Assembly: GCA_947000775.1 (NCBI GenBank)
Contig: CAMQGK010000299.1
Span: 16,992,001-17,056,000 of the forward strand
Length of the DNA: 64,000 nt
From: Pterois miles
Lineage: Eukaryota > Chordata > Actinopteri > Perciformes > Scorpaenidae
Direction of reading: 5' to 3'
Shown: in pieces, positions 1-16,200 of the stretch
Layout: each line of letters opens with the position of its first letter
Numbering within the stretch: the stretch's first letter is position 1
The notes under the pieces: generated by a model
What the model was told of the DNA's origin: nothing
Database searches by the model: none
Seen by the model: the letters and a program-made list of their open reading frames with translations, nothing else
Program-made: the position numbers and the translations under genes

Positions 1-3000
1 TGAAAATAGTCTTTTTATCGAATGTTGTAAAATTTTACAAGAAATGTCATAGTATAGTATGTCGAAAATTTTACGATGCAAACATCAAATTTTTGTATGT
101 TGAAAAAAATATTCAAGAAAACAGTCATATTATAGCATGTAGAATGATTCTATGGTGAAAAAAAGTCATTTTATCGAATGTTGAAAAATTTTACAAAAAA
201 ATGTCATAGTATAGTATGTCGAAAATTTTACGATGGAAACGTCAAATTTTTGTATGTTGAAAATATTCATGAAAACAGTCATATTATAGCACGTAAAATG
301 ATATTATGGTGAAAAAAAGTCATTTTATCGAATGTTCAAAAATGTTACAAAAAAATGTCATAGTATAGTATGTCGAAAATTTTACAATGAAAACGTCAAA
401 TTTTTGTATATTAAAAATATTCATGAAAACAGTCATATTATAGCATGTAAAACGATTGTATGGTGATGAAAAGTCATTTTATCAAATGTTAGAAAATTTT
501 ATAAAAAAAGTCATAGTATAGTATGTCGAAAATTTTAACATGAAAACATCAATTTCTTGCATGTTGAAAAAAATCATGGAGAGTCATATTATAGCATGTA
601 AAATGATTCTATGGTGAAAAAAAAGTCATTTTATCGAATGTTGAAAAATTTTACAAAAAAATGTCATAGTATAGTATGTCGAAAATTTTACGATGAAAAC
701 GTCAAATTTTTGGATATTGAAAATATTCATCAAAACAGTCATATTATGGCATGTAAAATGATATTATGGTGAAAAAAGTCTTTTTATCGAATGTTGTAAA
801 ATTTTACAAAAAATGTCATAGTATAGTATGTCGAAAAGTTTACGATGCAAACATCAAATTTTTGTATGTTGAAAATATTCATGAAAACAGTCATATTATA
901 GCATATACAATGATTCTATGGTGAAAAAAGTCGTTTTATCAAATGTTAGAAAATTTTACAAAAAAAGTCATAGTATAGTATGTCGAAAATTTTACGATGA
1001 AAACGTCAAATTTTTGTATGTTGAAAATATTCATGAAAACAGTCATATTATAGCATGTAAAATGATTCTATGTTGAAAATAGTCTTTTTATCGAATGTTG
1101 TAAAATTTTACAAGAAATGTCATAGTATAGTATGTCGAAAATTTTACGATGCAAACATCAAATTTTTGTATGTTGAAGAAAATATTCATGAAAACAGTCA
1201 TATTATAGCACGTAAAATGATATTATGGTGAAAAAAAGTCATTTTATCGAATGTTCAAAAATGTTACAAAAAAATGTCATAGTATAGTATGTCGAAAATT
1301 TTACAATGAAAACGTCAAATTTTTGTATATTAAAAATATTCATGAAAACAGTCATATTATAGCATGTAAAATGATTCTATGGTGAAAATAGTCTTTTTAT
1401 CGAATGTTGTAAAATTTTCCAAAAAATGTCATAGTATAGTATGTCGAAAATTTTACGATGCAAACATCAAATTTTTGTATGTTGAAAATATTCATGAAAA
1501 CAGTCATATTATAGCATGTAGAATGATTCTATGGTGAAAAAAAGTCATTTTATTGAATGTTTACAAATTTTACAAAAAAATGTCATAGTATAGTATGTCG
1601 AAAATTTTACGATGAAAACGTCAAATTTTTGTATATTGAAAATATTCATGAAAACAGTGATATTATAGCATGTAAAATGATTCTATGTTGAAAATAGTCT
1701 TTTTATCGAATGTTGTAAAATTTTACAAGAAATGTCATAGTATAGTATGTCGAAAATTTTACGATGCAAACATCAAATTTTTGTATGTTGAAAAAAATAT
1801 TCAAGAAAACAGTCATATTATAGCATGTAGAATGATTCTATGGTGAAAAAAAGTCATTTTATCGAATGTTGAAAAATTTTACAAAAAAATGTCATAGTAT
1901 AGTATGTCGAAAATTTTACGATGGAAACGTCAAATTTTTGTATGTTGAAAATATTCATGAAAACAGTCATATTATAGCACGTAAAATGATATTATGGTGA
2001 AAAAAAGTCATTTTATCGAATGTTCAAAAATGTTACAAAAAAATGTCATAGTATGGTATGTCGAAAATTTTACAATGAAAACGTCAAATTTTTGTATATT
2101 AAAAATATTCATGAAAACAGTCATATTATAGCATGTAAAACGATTGTATGGTGATGAAAAGTCATTTTATCAAATGTTAGAAAATTTTATAAAAAAAGTC
2201 ATAGTATAGTATGTCGAAAATTTTAACATGAAAACATCAATTTCTTGCATGTTGAAAATATTCATGAAAACAGTCATATTATAGCATATACAATGATTCT
2301 ATGGTGAAAAAAGTCGTTTTATCAAATGTTAGAAAATTTTACAAAAAAAGTCATAGTATAGTATGTCGAAAATTTTACGATGAACACGTCAAATTTTTGT
2401 ATGTTGAAAATATTCATGAAAACAGTCATATTATAGCATGTAGAATGATTCTATGGTGAAAAAAAGTCATTTTATCGAATGTTGAAAAATTTTACAAAAA
2501 ATGTCATAGTATAGTATGTCGAAAATTTTACAATGCAAACATGAAATTTTTGTATGTTGAAAATATTCATGAAAACAGTCATATTATAGCATGTAGAATG
2601 ATTCTATGGTGAAAAAAAGTCATTTCATCGAATGTTTACAAATTTTACAAAAATATGTCATAGTATAGTATGTCGAAAATTTTACGATGAAAACGTCAAA
2701 TTTTTGTATATTGAAAATATTCATGAAAACAGTCATATTATAGCATGTAAAATGAATCTATGGTGGAAAAAAAGTCATTTTATCGAATGTTTACAAATTT
2801 TACAGAAAAATGTCATAGTATAGTATGTCGAAAATTTTACGATGAAAACGTCAAATTTTTGTATATTGAAAACATTCATGAAAACAGTCATATTATAGCA
2901 TGTAAAATGATTCTATGGTGAAAATAGTCTATTTATCGAATGTTGTAAAATTTTACAAAAAATGTCATAGTATAGTATGTCGAAAATTTTACGATGCAAA

Positions 3001-4554
3001 CATCAAATTTTTGTATGTTGAAAATATTCATGAAAACAGTCATATTATAGCATGTAAAATGATGCTATGGTGAAAAAAAGTCATTTTATCGAATGTTCAG
3101 AAATGTTACAAAAAATGTCATAGTATAGTATGTCGAAAATTTTACAATGAAAATGTCAAATTTTTGTATATTGAAAATATTCATGAAAACAGTCATATTA
3201 TAGCATGTAAAATGATGCTATGGTGAAAAAAAGTCATTTTATCGAATGTTCAGAAATGTTACAAAAAAATGTCATAGTAGAGTATGTCGAAAATTTTACA
3301 ATGAAAATGTCAAATTTTTGTATATTGAAAATATTCATGAAAACAGTCATATTATAGCATGTAAAATGATGCTATGGTGAAAAAAAGTCATTTTATCGAA
3401 TGTTCAGAAATTTTACAAAAAAATGTCATAGTATAGTATGTCGAAAATTTTTCGATGAAAACGTCAAATTTTTGTATATTGAAAATATTCATGAAGACAG
3501 TGATATTATAGCATGTAAAATGATTCTATGGTGAAAATAGTCTTTTAAACGAATGTTGTAAAATTTTACAAAAAATGTCATAGTATAGTATGTCAAAAAT
3601 TTTACGATGCAAACATCAAATTTTTGTATGTTGAAAATATTCATGAAAACAGTCATATTATAGCATGTAGAATGATTCTATGGTGAAAAAAAGTCATTTT
3701 ATTGAATGTTTACAAATTTTACAAAAAAATGTCATAGTATAGTATGTCGAAAATTTTACGATGAAAACGTCAAATTTTTGTATATTGAAAATATTCATGA
3801 AAACAGTGATATTATAGCATGTAAAATGATTCTATGTTGAAAATAGTCTTTTTATCGAATGTTGTAAAATTTTACAAAAAATGTCATAGTATAGTATGTC
3901 GAAAATTTTACGATGCAAACATCAAATTTTTGTATGTTGAAAATATTCATGAAAACAGTCATATTATAGCATGTAAAATGATGCTATGGTGAAAAAAAGT
4001 CATTTTATCGAATGTTCAGAAATTTTACAAAAAAATGTCATAGTATAGTATGTCGAAAATTTTACGATGAAAACGTCAAATTTTTGTATATTGAAAATAT
4101 TCATGAAAACAGTAATAGCATGTAAAATGATTCTATGTTGATAAAAAGTCGTTTTATCGAATGTTGAAAAATTTTACAAAAAAAATGTCATAGTATAGTA
4201 TGTCGAAAATTTCACGATGAAAACGTCGAATTTTTGTATGTTGAAAATATTCATGAAAACAGTCATACTATAGCATATTCAATGATTCTATGGTGAAAAA
4301 AGTCGTTTTATCAAATGTTTGAAAATTTTACAAAAAAAGTCATAGTATAGTATGTCGAAAATTTTATGTTGAAAACGTCCAATTTTTGAATGTATAAAAT
4401 ATTCATGAAAATAGCCATATTATAGCAAGTAAAATGATTCTATGTTGAAAAAAGTCATTTTATCTAATGTGAAATTTTACAAAAAAATGCCATAGTATAG
4501 TATGTCGAAAATTTTACGATGAAAACGTCAAATTTTTGTATGTTGAAAATATTC

Positions 4555-7500
4555 ATGAAAACAGTCCTATTATAGCATGTAAAATGATTCTATGGTGAAA
4601 AAAGTCTTTTTATCGAATGTTGTAAAATTTTACAAAAAATGTCATAGTATAGTATGTCGAAAATTTTACGATGCAAACATCAAATTTTTGTATGTTGAAA
4701 ATATTCATTAAAACAGTCATATTATAGCATGTAGAATGATTCTATGGTGAAAAAAAGTCATTTCATCGAATGTTTACAAATTTTACAAAAATATGTCATA
4801 GTATAGTATGTCGAAAATTTTACGATGAAAACGTCAAATTTTTGTATATTGAAAATATTCATGAAAACAGTCATATTATAGCATGTAAAATTATTCTATG
4901 GTGAAAAAAAGTCATTTTATCGAATGTTTACAAATTTTACAAAAAAATGTCATAGTATAGTATGTCGAAAATTTTACGATGAAAACGTCAAATTTTTGTA
5001 TATTGAAAACATTCATGAAAACAGTCATATTATAGCATGTAAAATGATTCTATGGTGAAAATAGTCTTTTTATCGAATGTTGTAAAATTTTACAAAAAAT
5101 GTCATAGTATAGTATGTCGAAAATTTTATGTTGAAAACGTCCAATTTTTGAATGTATAAAATATTCATAAAAATAGCCATATTATAGCACGTAAAATGAT
5201 TCTATGCTGAAAAAAGTCATTTTATCGAATGTTGTGAAATTTTACAAAAAATATCATAGTATAGTATGTTGAAAATTTTACGATGCAAACATCAAATTTT
5301 TGTATGTTGAAAATATTCATGAAAACAGTCATATTATAGCATGTAAAATGATGCTACGGTGAAAAAAAGTCATTTTATCGAATGTTCAGAAATTTTACAA
5401 AAAAATGTCATAGTATAGTATGTCGAAAATTTTACGATGAAAACGTCAAATTTTTGTATATTGAAAATATTCATGAAAACAGTCATATTATAGCATGTAA
5501 AATGATTCTATGGTGATAAAAAGTCGTTTTATCGAATGTTGAAAAATTTTACAAAAAAAATGTCATAGTATAGTATGTCGAAAATTTCACGATGAAAACG
5601 TCGAATTTTTGTATGTTGAAAATATTCATGAAAACAGTCATACTATAGCATATTCAATGATTCTATGGTGAAAAAAGTCGTTTTATCAAATGTTTGAAAA
5701 TTTTACAAAAAAAGTCACAGTATAGTATGTCGAAAATTTTATGTTGAAAACGTCCAATTTTTGAATGTATAAAATATTCATGAAAATAGCCATATTATAG
5801 CACGTAAAATGATTCTATGTTGAAAAAAGTCATTTTATCTAATGTGAAATTTTACAAAAAAATGCCATAGTATAGTATGTCGAAAATTTTACGATGAAAA
5901 CGTTAAATTTTTGTATGTTGAAAATATTCATGAAAACAGTCCTATTATAGCATGTAAAATGATTCTATGGTGAAAAAAGTCTTTTTATCGAATGTTGTAA
6001 AATTTTACAAAAAATGTCATAGTATAGTATGTCGAAAATTTTACGATGAAAACGTCAAATTTTTGTATATTGAAAATATTCATGAAAACAGTCATATTAT
6101 AGCATGTAAAATTATTCTATGGTGAAAAAAAGTCATTTTATCGAATGTTTACAAATTTTACAAAAAAATGTCATAGTATAGTATGTCGAAAATTTTACGA
6201 TGAAAACGTCAAATTTTTGTATATTGAAAACATTCATGAAAACAGTCATATTATAGCATGTAAAATGATTCTATGGTGAAAATAGTCTTTTTATCGAATG
6301 TTGTAAAATTTTACAGAAAATGTCATAGTATAGTATGTCGAAAATTTTACGATGAAAACGTCAAATTTTTGTATATTGAAAATATTCATGAAAACAGTCA
6401 TATAGCATGTAAAATGATTCTATGGTGAAAAAAAGTCATTTTATCGAATGTTTACAAATTTTACAAAAAAATGTCATAGTATAGTATGTCGAAAATTTTA
6501 CGATGAAAACGTCAAATTTTTGTATATTGAAAACATTCATGAAAACAGTCATATTATAGCATGTAAAATGATTCTATGGTGAAAATAGTCTATTTATCGA
6601 ATGTTGTAAAATTTTACAAAAAATGTCATAGTATAGTATGTCGAAAATTTTACGATGAAAACGTCAAATTTTTGTATGTTGAAAATATTCATGAAAACAG
6701 TCATATTATAGCATGTAAAATGATTCTATGGTGAAAAAAAGTCATTTTATCGAATGTTCAAAAATGTTACAAAAAAATGTCATAGTATAGTATGTCGAAA
6801 ATTTTACGATGCAAACATCAAATTTTTGTATGTTGAAAATATTCATGAAAACAGTCCTATTATAGCATGTAAAATGATTCTATGGTGAAAAAAGTCTTTT
6901 TATCGAATGTTGTAAAATTTTACAAAAATATGTCATAGTATAGTATGTCGAAAATTTTACGATGAAAACGTCAAATTTTTGTATATTGAAAATATTCATG
7001 AAAACAGTCATATTATAGCATGTAAAATTATTCTATGGTGAAAAAAAGTCATTTTATCGAATGTTTACAAATTTTACAAAAAAATGTCATAGTATAGTAT
7101 GTCGAAAATTTTACGATGAAAACGTCAAATTTTTGGATATTGAAAATATTCATCAAAATAGTCATATTATGGCATGTAAAATGATATTATGGTGAAAAAA
7201 GTCTTTTTATCGAATGTTGTAAAATTTTACAAAAAATGTCATAGTATAGTATGTCGAAAAGTTTACGATGCAAACATCAAATTTTTGTATGTTGAAAATA
7301 TTCATGAAAACAGTCATATTATAGCATATACAATGATTCTATGGTGAAAAAAGTCGTTTTATCAAATGTTAGAAAATTTTACAAAAAAAGTCATAGTATA
7401 GTATGTCGAAAATTTTACGATGAAAACGTCAAATTTTTGTATGTTGAAAATATTCATGAAAACAGTCCTATTATAGCATGTAAAATGATTCTATGGTGAA

Positions 7501-10210
7501 AAAAGTCTTTTTATCGAATGTTGTAAAATTTTACAAAAAATGTCATAGTATAGTATGTCGAAAATTTTACGATGCAAACATCAAATTTTTGTATGTTGAA
7601 AATATTCATTAAAACAGTCATATTATAGCATGTAGAATGATTCTATGGTGAAAAAAAGTCATTTCATCGAATGTTTACAAATTTTACAAAAATATGTCAT
7701 AGTATAGTATGTCGAAAATTTTACGATGAAAACGTCAAATTTTTGTATATTGAAAATATTCATGAAAACAGTCATATTATAGCATGTAAAATTATTCTAT
7801 GGTGAAAAAAAGTCATTTTATCGAATGTTTACAAATTTTACAAAAAAATGTCATAGTATAGTATGTCGAAAATTTTACGATGAAAACGTCAAATTTTTGT
7901 ATATTGAAAACATTCATGAAAACAGTCATATTATAGCATGTAAAATGATTCTATGGTGAAAATAGTCTTTTTATCGAATGTTGTAAAATTTTACAAAAAA
8001 TGTCATAGTATAGTATGTCGAAAATTTTATGTTGAAAACGTCCAATTTTTGAATGTATAAAATATTCATAAAAATAGCCATATTATAGCACGTAAAATGA
8101 TTCTATGCTGAAAAAAGTCATTTTATCGAATGTTGTGAAATTTTACAAAAAATATCATAGTATAGTATGTTGAAAATTTTACGATGCAAACATCAAATTT
8201 TTGTATGTTGAAAATATTCATGAAAACAGTCATATTATAGCATGTAAAATGATGCTACGGTGAAAAAAAGTCATTTTATCGAATGTTCAGAAATTTTACA
8301 AAAAAATGTCATAGTATAGTATGTCGAAAATTTTACGATGAAAACGTCAAATTTTTGTATATTGAAAATATTCATGAAAACAGTCATATTATAGCATGTA
8401 AAATGATTCTATGGTGATAAAAAGTCGTTTTATCGAATGTTGAAAAATTTTACAAAAAAAATGTCATAGTATAGTATGTCGAAAATTTCACGATGAAAAC
8501 GTCGAATTTTTGTATGTTGAAAATATTCATGAAAACAGTCATACTATAGCATATTCAATGATTCTATGGTGAAAAAAGTCGTTTTATCAAATGTTTGAAA
8601 ATTTTACAAAAAAAGTCACAGTATAGTATGTCGAAAATTTTATGTTGAAAACGTCCAATTTTTGAATGTATAAAATATTCATGAAAATAGCCATATTATA
8701 GCACGTAAAATGATTCTATGTTGAAAAAAGTCATTTTATCTAATGTGAAATTTTACAAAAAAATGCCATAGTATAGTATGTCGAAAATTTTACGATGAAA
8801 ACGTTAAATTTTTGTATGTTGAAAATATTCATGAAAACAGTCCTATTATAGCATGTAAAATGATTCTATGGTGAAAAAAGTCTTTTTATCGAATGTTGTA
8901 AAATTTTACAAAAAATGTCATAGTATAGTATGTCGAAAATTTTACGATGAAAACGTCAAATTTTTGTATATTGAAAATATTCATGAAAACAGTCATATTA
9001 TAGCATGTAAAATTATTCTATGGTGAAAAAAAGTCATTTTATCGAATGTTTACAAATTTTACAAAAAAATGTCATAGTATAGTATGTCGAAAATTTTACG
9101 ATGAAAACGTCAAATTTTTGTATATTGAAAACATTCATGAAAACAGTCATATTATAGCATGTAAAATGATTCTATGGTGAAAATAGTCTTTTTATCGAAT
9201 GTTGTAAAATTTTACAAAAAATGTCATAGTATAGTATGTCGAAAATTTTACGATGAAAACGTCAAATTTTTGTATATTGAAAACATTCATGAAAACAGTC
9301 ATATTATAGCATGTAAAATGATTCTATGGTGAAAATAGTCTATTTATCGAATGTTGTAAAATTTTACAAAAAATGTCATAGTATAGTATGTCGAAAATTT
9401 TACGATGAAAACGTCAAATTTTTGTATGTTGAAAATATTCATGAAAACAGTCATATTATAGCATGTAAAATGATGCTACGGTGAAAAAAAGTCATTTTAT
9501 CGAATGTTCAAAAATGTTACAAAAAAATGTCATAGTATAGTATGTCGAAAATTTTACGATGCAAACATCAAATTTTTGTATGTTGAAAATATTCATGAAA
9601 ACAGTCCTATTATAGCATGTAAAATGATTCTATGGTGAAAAAAGTCTTTTTATCGAATGTTGTAAAATTTTACAAAAATATGTCATAGTATAGTATGTCG
9701 AAAATTTTACGATGAAAACGTCAAATTTTTGTATATTGAAAATATTCATGAAAACAGTCATATTATAGCATGTAAAATTATTCTATGGTGAAAAAAAGTC
9801 ATTTTATCGAATGTTTACAAATTTTACAAAAAAATGTCATAGTATAGTATGTCGAAAATTTTACGATGAAAACGTCAAATTTTTGGATATTGAAAATATT
9901 CATCAAAATAGTCATATTATGGCATGTAAAATGATATTATGGTGAAAAAAGTCTTTTTATCGAATGTTGTAAAATTTTACAAAAAATGTCATAGTATAGT
10001 ATGTCGAAAAGTTTACGATGCAAACATCAAATTTTTGTATGTTGAAAATATTCATGAAAACAGTCATATTATAGCATATACAATGATTCTATGGTGAAAA
10101 AAGTCGTTTTATCAAATGTTAGAAAATTTTACAAAAAAAGTCATAGTATAGTATGTCGAAAATTTTACGATGAAAACGTCAAATTTTTGTATGTTGAAAA
10201 TATTCATGAA
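4555..10210. repeat. B-B tandem block duplication (~2.9 kb + ~2.75 kb)
   Basis: About 4555-7461 and 7462-10210 are adjacent copies of one block. The marker CAGTCCTATTATAGCATG occurs at about 4562 and 7463. Matching positions stay 2901 bp apart (about 19 units) to about 9.2 kb, then 2750 bp apart (18 units), so the right copy has lost one unit. Rare variants such as a short unit with TCTAATGTGAAATT are copied in the same order. Further copies of block B start near 15577 and 29189, and a partial one near 35460. Confidence 0.85.
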
Positions 10211-13200
10211 AACAGTCATATTATAGCATGTAAAATGATTCTATGTTGAAAATAGTCTTTTTATCGAATGTTGTAAAATTTTACAAGAAATGTCATAGTA
10301 TAGTATGTCGAAAATTTTACGATGCAAACGTCAAATTTTTGTATGTTGAAGAAAATATTCATGAAAACAGTCATATTATAGCACGTAAAATGATATTATG
10401 GTGAAAAAAAGTCATTTTATCGAATGTTCAAAAATGTTACAAAAAAATGTCATAGTATAGTATGTCGAAAATTTTACAATGAAAACGTCAAATTTTTGTA
10501 TATTAAAAATATTCATGAAAACAGTCATATTATAGCATGTAAAATGATTCTATGGTGAAAATAGTCTTTTTATGGAATGTTGTAAAATTTTCCAAAAAAT
10601 GTCATAGTATAGTATGTCGAAAATTTTACGATGCAAACATCAAATTTTTGTATGTTGAAAATATTCATGAAAACAGTCATATTATAGCATGTAGAATGAT
10701 TCTATGGTGAAAAAAAGTCATTTTATTGAATGTTTACAAATTTTACAAAAAAATGTCATAGTATAGTATGTCGAAAATTTTACGATGAAAACGTCAAATT
10801 TTTGTATATTGAAAATATTCATGAAAACAGTGATATTATAGCATGTAAAATGATTCTATGGTGAAAATAGTCTTTTTATCGAATGTTGTAAAATTTTCCA
10901 AAAAATGTCATAGTATAGTATGTCGAAAATTTTACGATGCAAACATCAAATTTTTGTACGTTGAAAATATTCATGAAAACAGTCATATTATAGCATGTAG
11001 AATGATTCTATGGTGAAAAAAAGTCATTTTATTGAATGTTTACAAATTTTACAAAAAAATGTCATAGTATAGTATGTCGAAAATTTTACGATGAAAACGT
11101 CAAATTTTTGTATATTGAAAATATTCATGAAAACAGTGATATTATAGCATGTAAAATGATTCTATGTTGAAAATAGTCTTTTTATCGAATGTTGTAAAAT
11201 TTTACAAGAAATGTCATAGTATAGTATGTCGAAAATTTTACGATGCAAACATCAAATTTTTGTATGTTGAAAAAAATATTCAAGAAAACAGTCATATCAT
11301 AGCATGTAGAATGATTCTATGGTGAAAAAAGTCATTTTATCGAACGTTGAAAAATTTTACAAAAAAATGTCATAGTATAGTATGTCGAAAATTTTACGAT
11401 GGAAACGTCAAATTTTTGTATGTTGAAAATATTCATGAAAACAGTCATATTATAGCACGTAAAATGATTCTATGGTTAAAAAAAGTCATTTTATCGAATG
11501 TTGAAAAATTTTACAAAAAAATGTCATCGTATAGTATGACGAAAATTTTACGATGAAAACGTTAAATTTTTGTATATTGAAAATATTCATCAAAACAGTC
11601 ATATTATGGCATGTAAAATGATATTATGGTGAAAAAAGTCTTTTTATCGAATGTTGTAAAATTTTACATAAAATGTCATAGTATAGTATGTCGAAAAGTT
11701 TACGATGCAAACATGAAATTTTTGTATGTTGAAAATATTCATGAAAACAGTCATATTATAGCATGTAAAATGAATCTATGGTGAAAAAAGTCATTTTATC
11801 GAATGTTTACAAATTTTACAGAAAAATGTCATAGTATAGTATGTCGAAAATTTTACGATGAAAACGTCAAATTTTTGTATATTGAAAACATTCATGAAAA
11901 CAGTCATATTATAGCATGTAAAATGATTCTATGGTGAAAATAGTCTATTTATCGAATGTTGTAAAATTTTACAAAAAATGTCATAGTATAGTATGTCGAA
12001 AATTTTACGATGCAAACATCAAATTTTTGTATGTTGAAAACATTCATGAAAACAGTCATATTATAGCATGTAAAATGATGCTATGGTGAAAAAAAGTCAT
12101 TTTATCGAATGTTCAGAAATGTTACAAAAAAATGTCATAGTATAGTATGTCGAAAATTTTACAATGAAAATGTCAAATTTTTGTATATTGAAAATATTCA
12201 TGAAAACAGTCATATTATAGCATGTAGAATGATTCTATGGTGAAAACAAGTCATTTTATTGAATGTTTACAAATTTTACAAAAAAATGTCATAGTATAGT
12301 ATGTCGAAAATTTTACGATGAAAACGTCAAATTTTTGTATATTGAAAATATTCATGAAAACAGTGATATTATAGCATGTAAAATGATTCTATGTTGAAAA
12401 TAGTCTTTTTATCGAATGTTGTAAAATTTTACAAGAAATGTCATAGTATAGTATGTCGAAAATTTTACGATGCAAACATCAAATTTTTGTATGTTGAAAA
12501 AAATATTCAAGAAAACAGTCATATTATAGCATGTAGAATGATTCTATGGTGAAAAAAAGTCATTTTATCGAATGTTGAAAAATTTTACAAAAAAATGTCA
12601 TAGTATAGTATGTCGAAAATTTTACGATGGAAACGTCAAATTTTTGTATGTTGAAAATATTCATGAAAACAGTCATATTATAGCACGTAAAATGATATTA
12701 TGGTGAAAAAAAGTCTTTTTATCGAATGTTGTAAAATTTTACAAAAAATGTCATAGTATAGTATGTCGAAAAGTTTACGATGCAAACATCAAATTTTTGT
12801 ATGTTGAAAATATTCATGAAAACAGTCATATTATAGCATATACAATGATTCTATGGTGAAAAAAGTCGTTTTATCAAATGTTAGAAAATTTTACAAAAAA
12901 AGTCATAGTATAGTATGTCGAAAATTTTACGATGAAAACGTCAAATTTTTGTATGTTGAAAATATTCATGAAAACAGTCATATTATAGCATGTAGAATGA
13001 TTCTATGGTGAAAAAAAGTCATTTTATCGAATGTTGTAAAATTTTACAAAAAATGTCATAGTATAGTATGTCGAAAATTTTACAATGCAAACATGAAATT
13101 TTTGTATGTTGAAAATATTTATGAAAACAGTCATATTATAGCATGTAGAATGATTCTATGGTGAAAAAAAGTCATTTCATCGAATGTTTACAAATTTTAC

Positions 13201-13280
13201 AAAAATATGTCATAGTATAGTATGTTGAAAATTTTACGATGAAAACGTCAAATTTTTGTATATTGAAAATATTCATGAAA

Positions 13281-16200
13281 ACAGTGATATTATAGCATGT
13301 AAAATGATTCTATGTTGAAAATAGTCTTTTTATCGAATGTTGTAAAATTTTACAAGAAATGTCATAGTATAGTATGTCGAAAATTTTACGATGCAAACAT
13401 CAAATTTTTGTATGTTGAAAAAAATATTCAAGAAAACAGTCATATTATAGCATGTAGAATGATTCTATGGTGAAAAAAAGTCATTTTATCGAATGTTGAA
13501 AAATTTTACAAAAAAATGTCATAGTATAGTATGTCGAAAATTTTACGATGGAAACGTCAAATTTTTGTATGTTGAAAATATTCATGAAAACAGTCATATT
13601 ATAGCACGTAAAATGATATTATGGTGAAAAAAAGTCATTTTATCGAATGTTCAAAAATGTTACAAAAAAATGTCATAGTATGGTATGTCGAAAATTTTAC
13701 AATGAAAACGTCAAATTTTTGTATATTAAAAATATTCATGAAAACAGTCATATTATAGCATGTAAAACGATTGTATGGTGATGAAAAGTCATTTTATCAA
13801 ATGTTAGAAAATTTTATAAAAAAAGTCATAGTATAGTATGTCGAAAATTTTAACATGAAAACATCAATTTCTTGCATGTTGAAAATATTCATGAAAACAG
13901 TCATATTATAGCATATACAATGATTCTATGGTGAAAAAAGTCGTTTTATCAAATGTTAGAAAATTTTACAAAAAAAGTCATAGTATAGTATGTCGAAAAT
14001 TTTACGATGAACACGTCAAATTTTTGTATGTTGAAAATATTCATGAAAACAGTCATATTATAGCATGTAGAATGATTCTATGGTGAAAAAAAGTCATTTT
14101 ATCGAATGTTGAAAAATTTTACAAAAAATGTCATAGTATAGTATGTCGAAAATTTTACAATGCAAACATGAAATTTTTGTATGTTGAAAATATTCATGAA
14201 AACAGTCATATTATAGCATGTAGAATGATTCTATGGTGAAAAAAAGTCATTTCATCGAATGTTTACAAATTTTACAAAAATATGTCATAGTATAGTATGT
14301 CGAAAATTTTACGATGAAAACGTCAAATTTTTGTATATTGAAAATATTCATGAAAACAGTCATATTATAGCATGTAAAATGAATCTATGGTGGAAAAAAA
14401 AGTCATTTTATCGAATGTTTACAAATTTTACAGAAAAATGTCATAGTATAGTATGTCGAAAATTTTACGATGAAAACGTCAAATTTTTGTATATTGAAAA
14501 CATTCATGAAAACAGTCATATTATAGCATGTAAAATGATTCTATGGTGAAAATAGTCTATTTATCGAATGTTGTAAAATTTTACAAAAAATGTCATAGTA
14601 TAGTATGTCGAAAATTTTACGATGCAAACATCAAATTTTTGTATGTTGAAAATATTCATGAAAACAGTGATATTATAGCATGTAAAATGATGCTATGGTG
14701 AAAAAAAGTCATTTTATCGAATGTTCAGAAATGTTACAAAAAATGTCATAGTATAGTATGTCGAAAATTTTACAATGAAAATGTCAAATTTTTGTATATT
14801 GAAAATATTCATGAAAACAGTCATATTATAGCATGTAAAATGATGCTATGGTGAAAAAAAGTCATTTTATCGAATGTTCAGAAATGTTACAAAAAAATGT
14901 CATAGTAGAGTATGTCGAAAATTTTACAATGAAAATGTCAAATTTTTGTATATTGAAAATATTCATGAAAACAGTCATATTATAGCATGTAAAATGATGC
15001 TATGGTGAAAAAAAGTCATTTTATCGAATGTTCAGAAATTTTACAAAAAAATGTCATAGTATCGTATGTCGAAAATTTTACGATGAAAACGTCAAATTTT
15101 TGTATATTGAAAATATTCATGAAAACAGTAATAGCATGTAAAATGATTCTATGTTGATAAAAAGTCGTTTTATCGAATGTTGAAAAATTTTACAAAAAAA
15201 ATGTCATAGTATAGTATGTCGAAAATTTCACGATGAAAACGTCGAATTTTTGTATGTTGAAAATATTCATGAAAACAGTCATACTATAGCATATTCAATG
15301 ATTCTATGGTGAAAAAAGTCGTTTTATCAAATGTTTGAAAATTTTACAAAAAAAGTCATAGTATAGTATGTCGAAAATTTTATGTTGAAAACGTCCAATT
15401 TTTGAATGTATAAAATATTCATGAAAATAGCCATATTATAGCAAGTAAAATGATTCTATGTTGAAAAAAGTCATTTTATCTAATGTGAAATTTTACAAAA
15501 AAATGCCATAGTATAGTATGTCGAAAATTTTACGATGAAAACGTCAAATTTTTGTATGTTGAAAATATTCATGAAAACAGTCCTATTATAGCATGTAAAA
15601 TGATTCTATGGTGAAAAAAGTCTTTTTATCGAATGTTGTAAAATTTTACAAAAAATGTCATAGTATAGTATGTCGAAAATTTTACGATGCAAACATCAAA
15701 TTTTTGTATGTTGAAAATATTCATTAAAACAGTCATATTATAGCATGTAGAATGATTCTATGGTGAAAAAAAGTCATTTCATCGAATGTTTACAAATTTT
15801 ACAAAAATATGTCATAGTATAGTATGTCGAAAATTTTACGATGAAAACGTCAAATTTTTGTATATTGAAAATATTCATGAAAACAGTCATATTATAGCAT
15901 GTAAAATTATTCTATGGTGAAAAAAAGTCATTTTATCGAATGTTTACAAATTTTACAAAAAAATGTCATAGTATAGTATGTCGAAAATTTTACGATGAAA
16001 ACGTCAAATTTTTGTATATTGAAAACATTCATGAAAACAGTCATATTATAGCATGTAAAATGATTCTATGGTGAAAATAGTCTTTTTTATCGAATGTTGT
16101 AAAATTTTACAAAAAATGTCATAGTATAGTATGTCGAAAATTTTATGTTGAAAACGTCCAATTTTTGAATGTATAAAATATTCATAAAAATAGCCATATT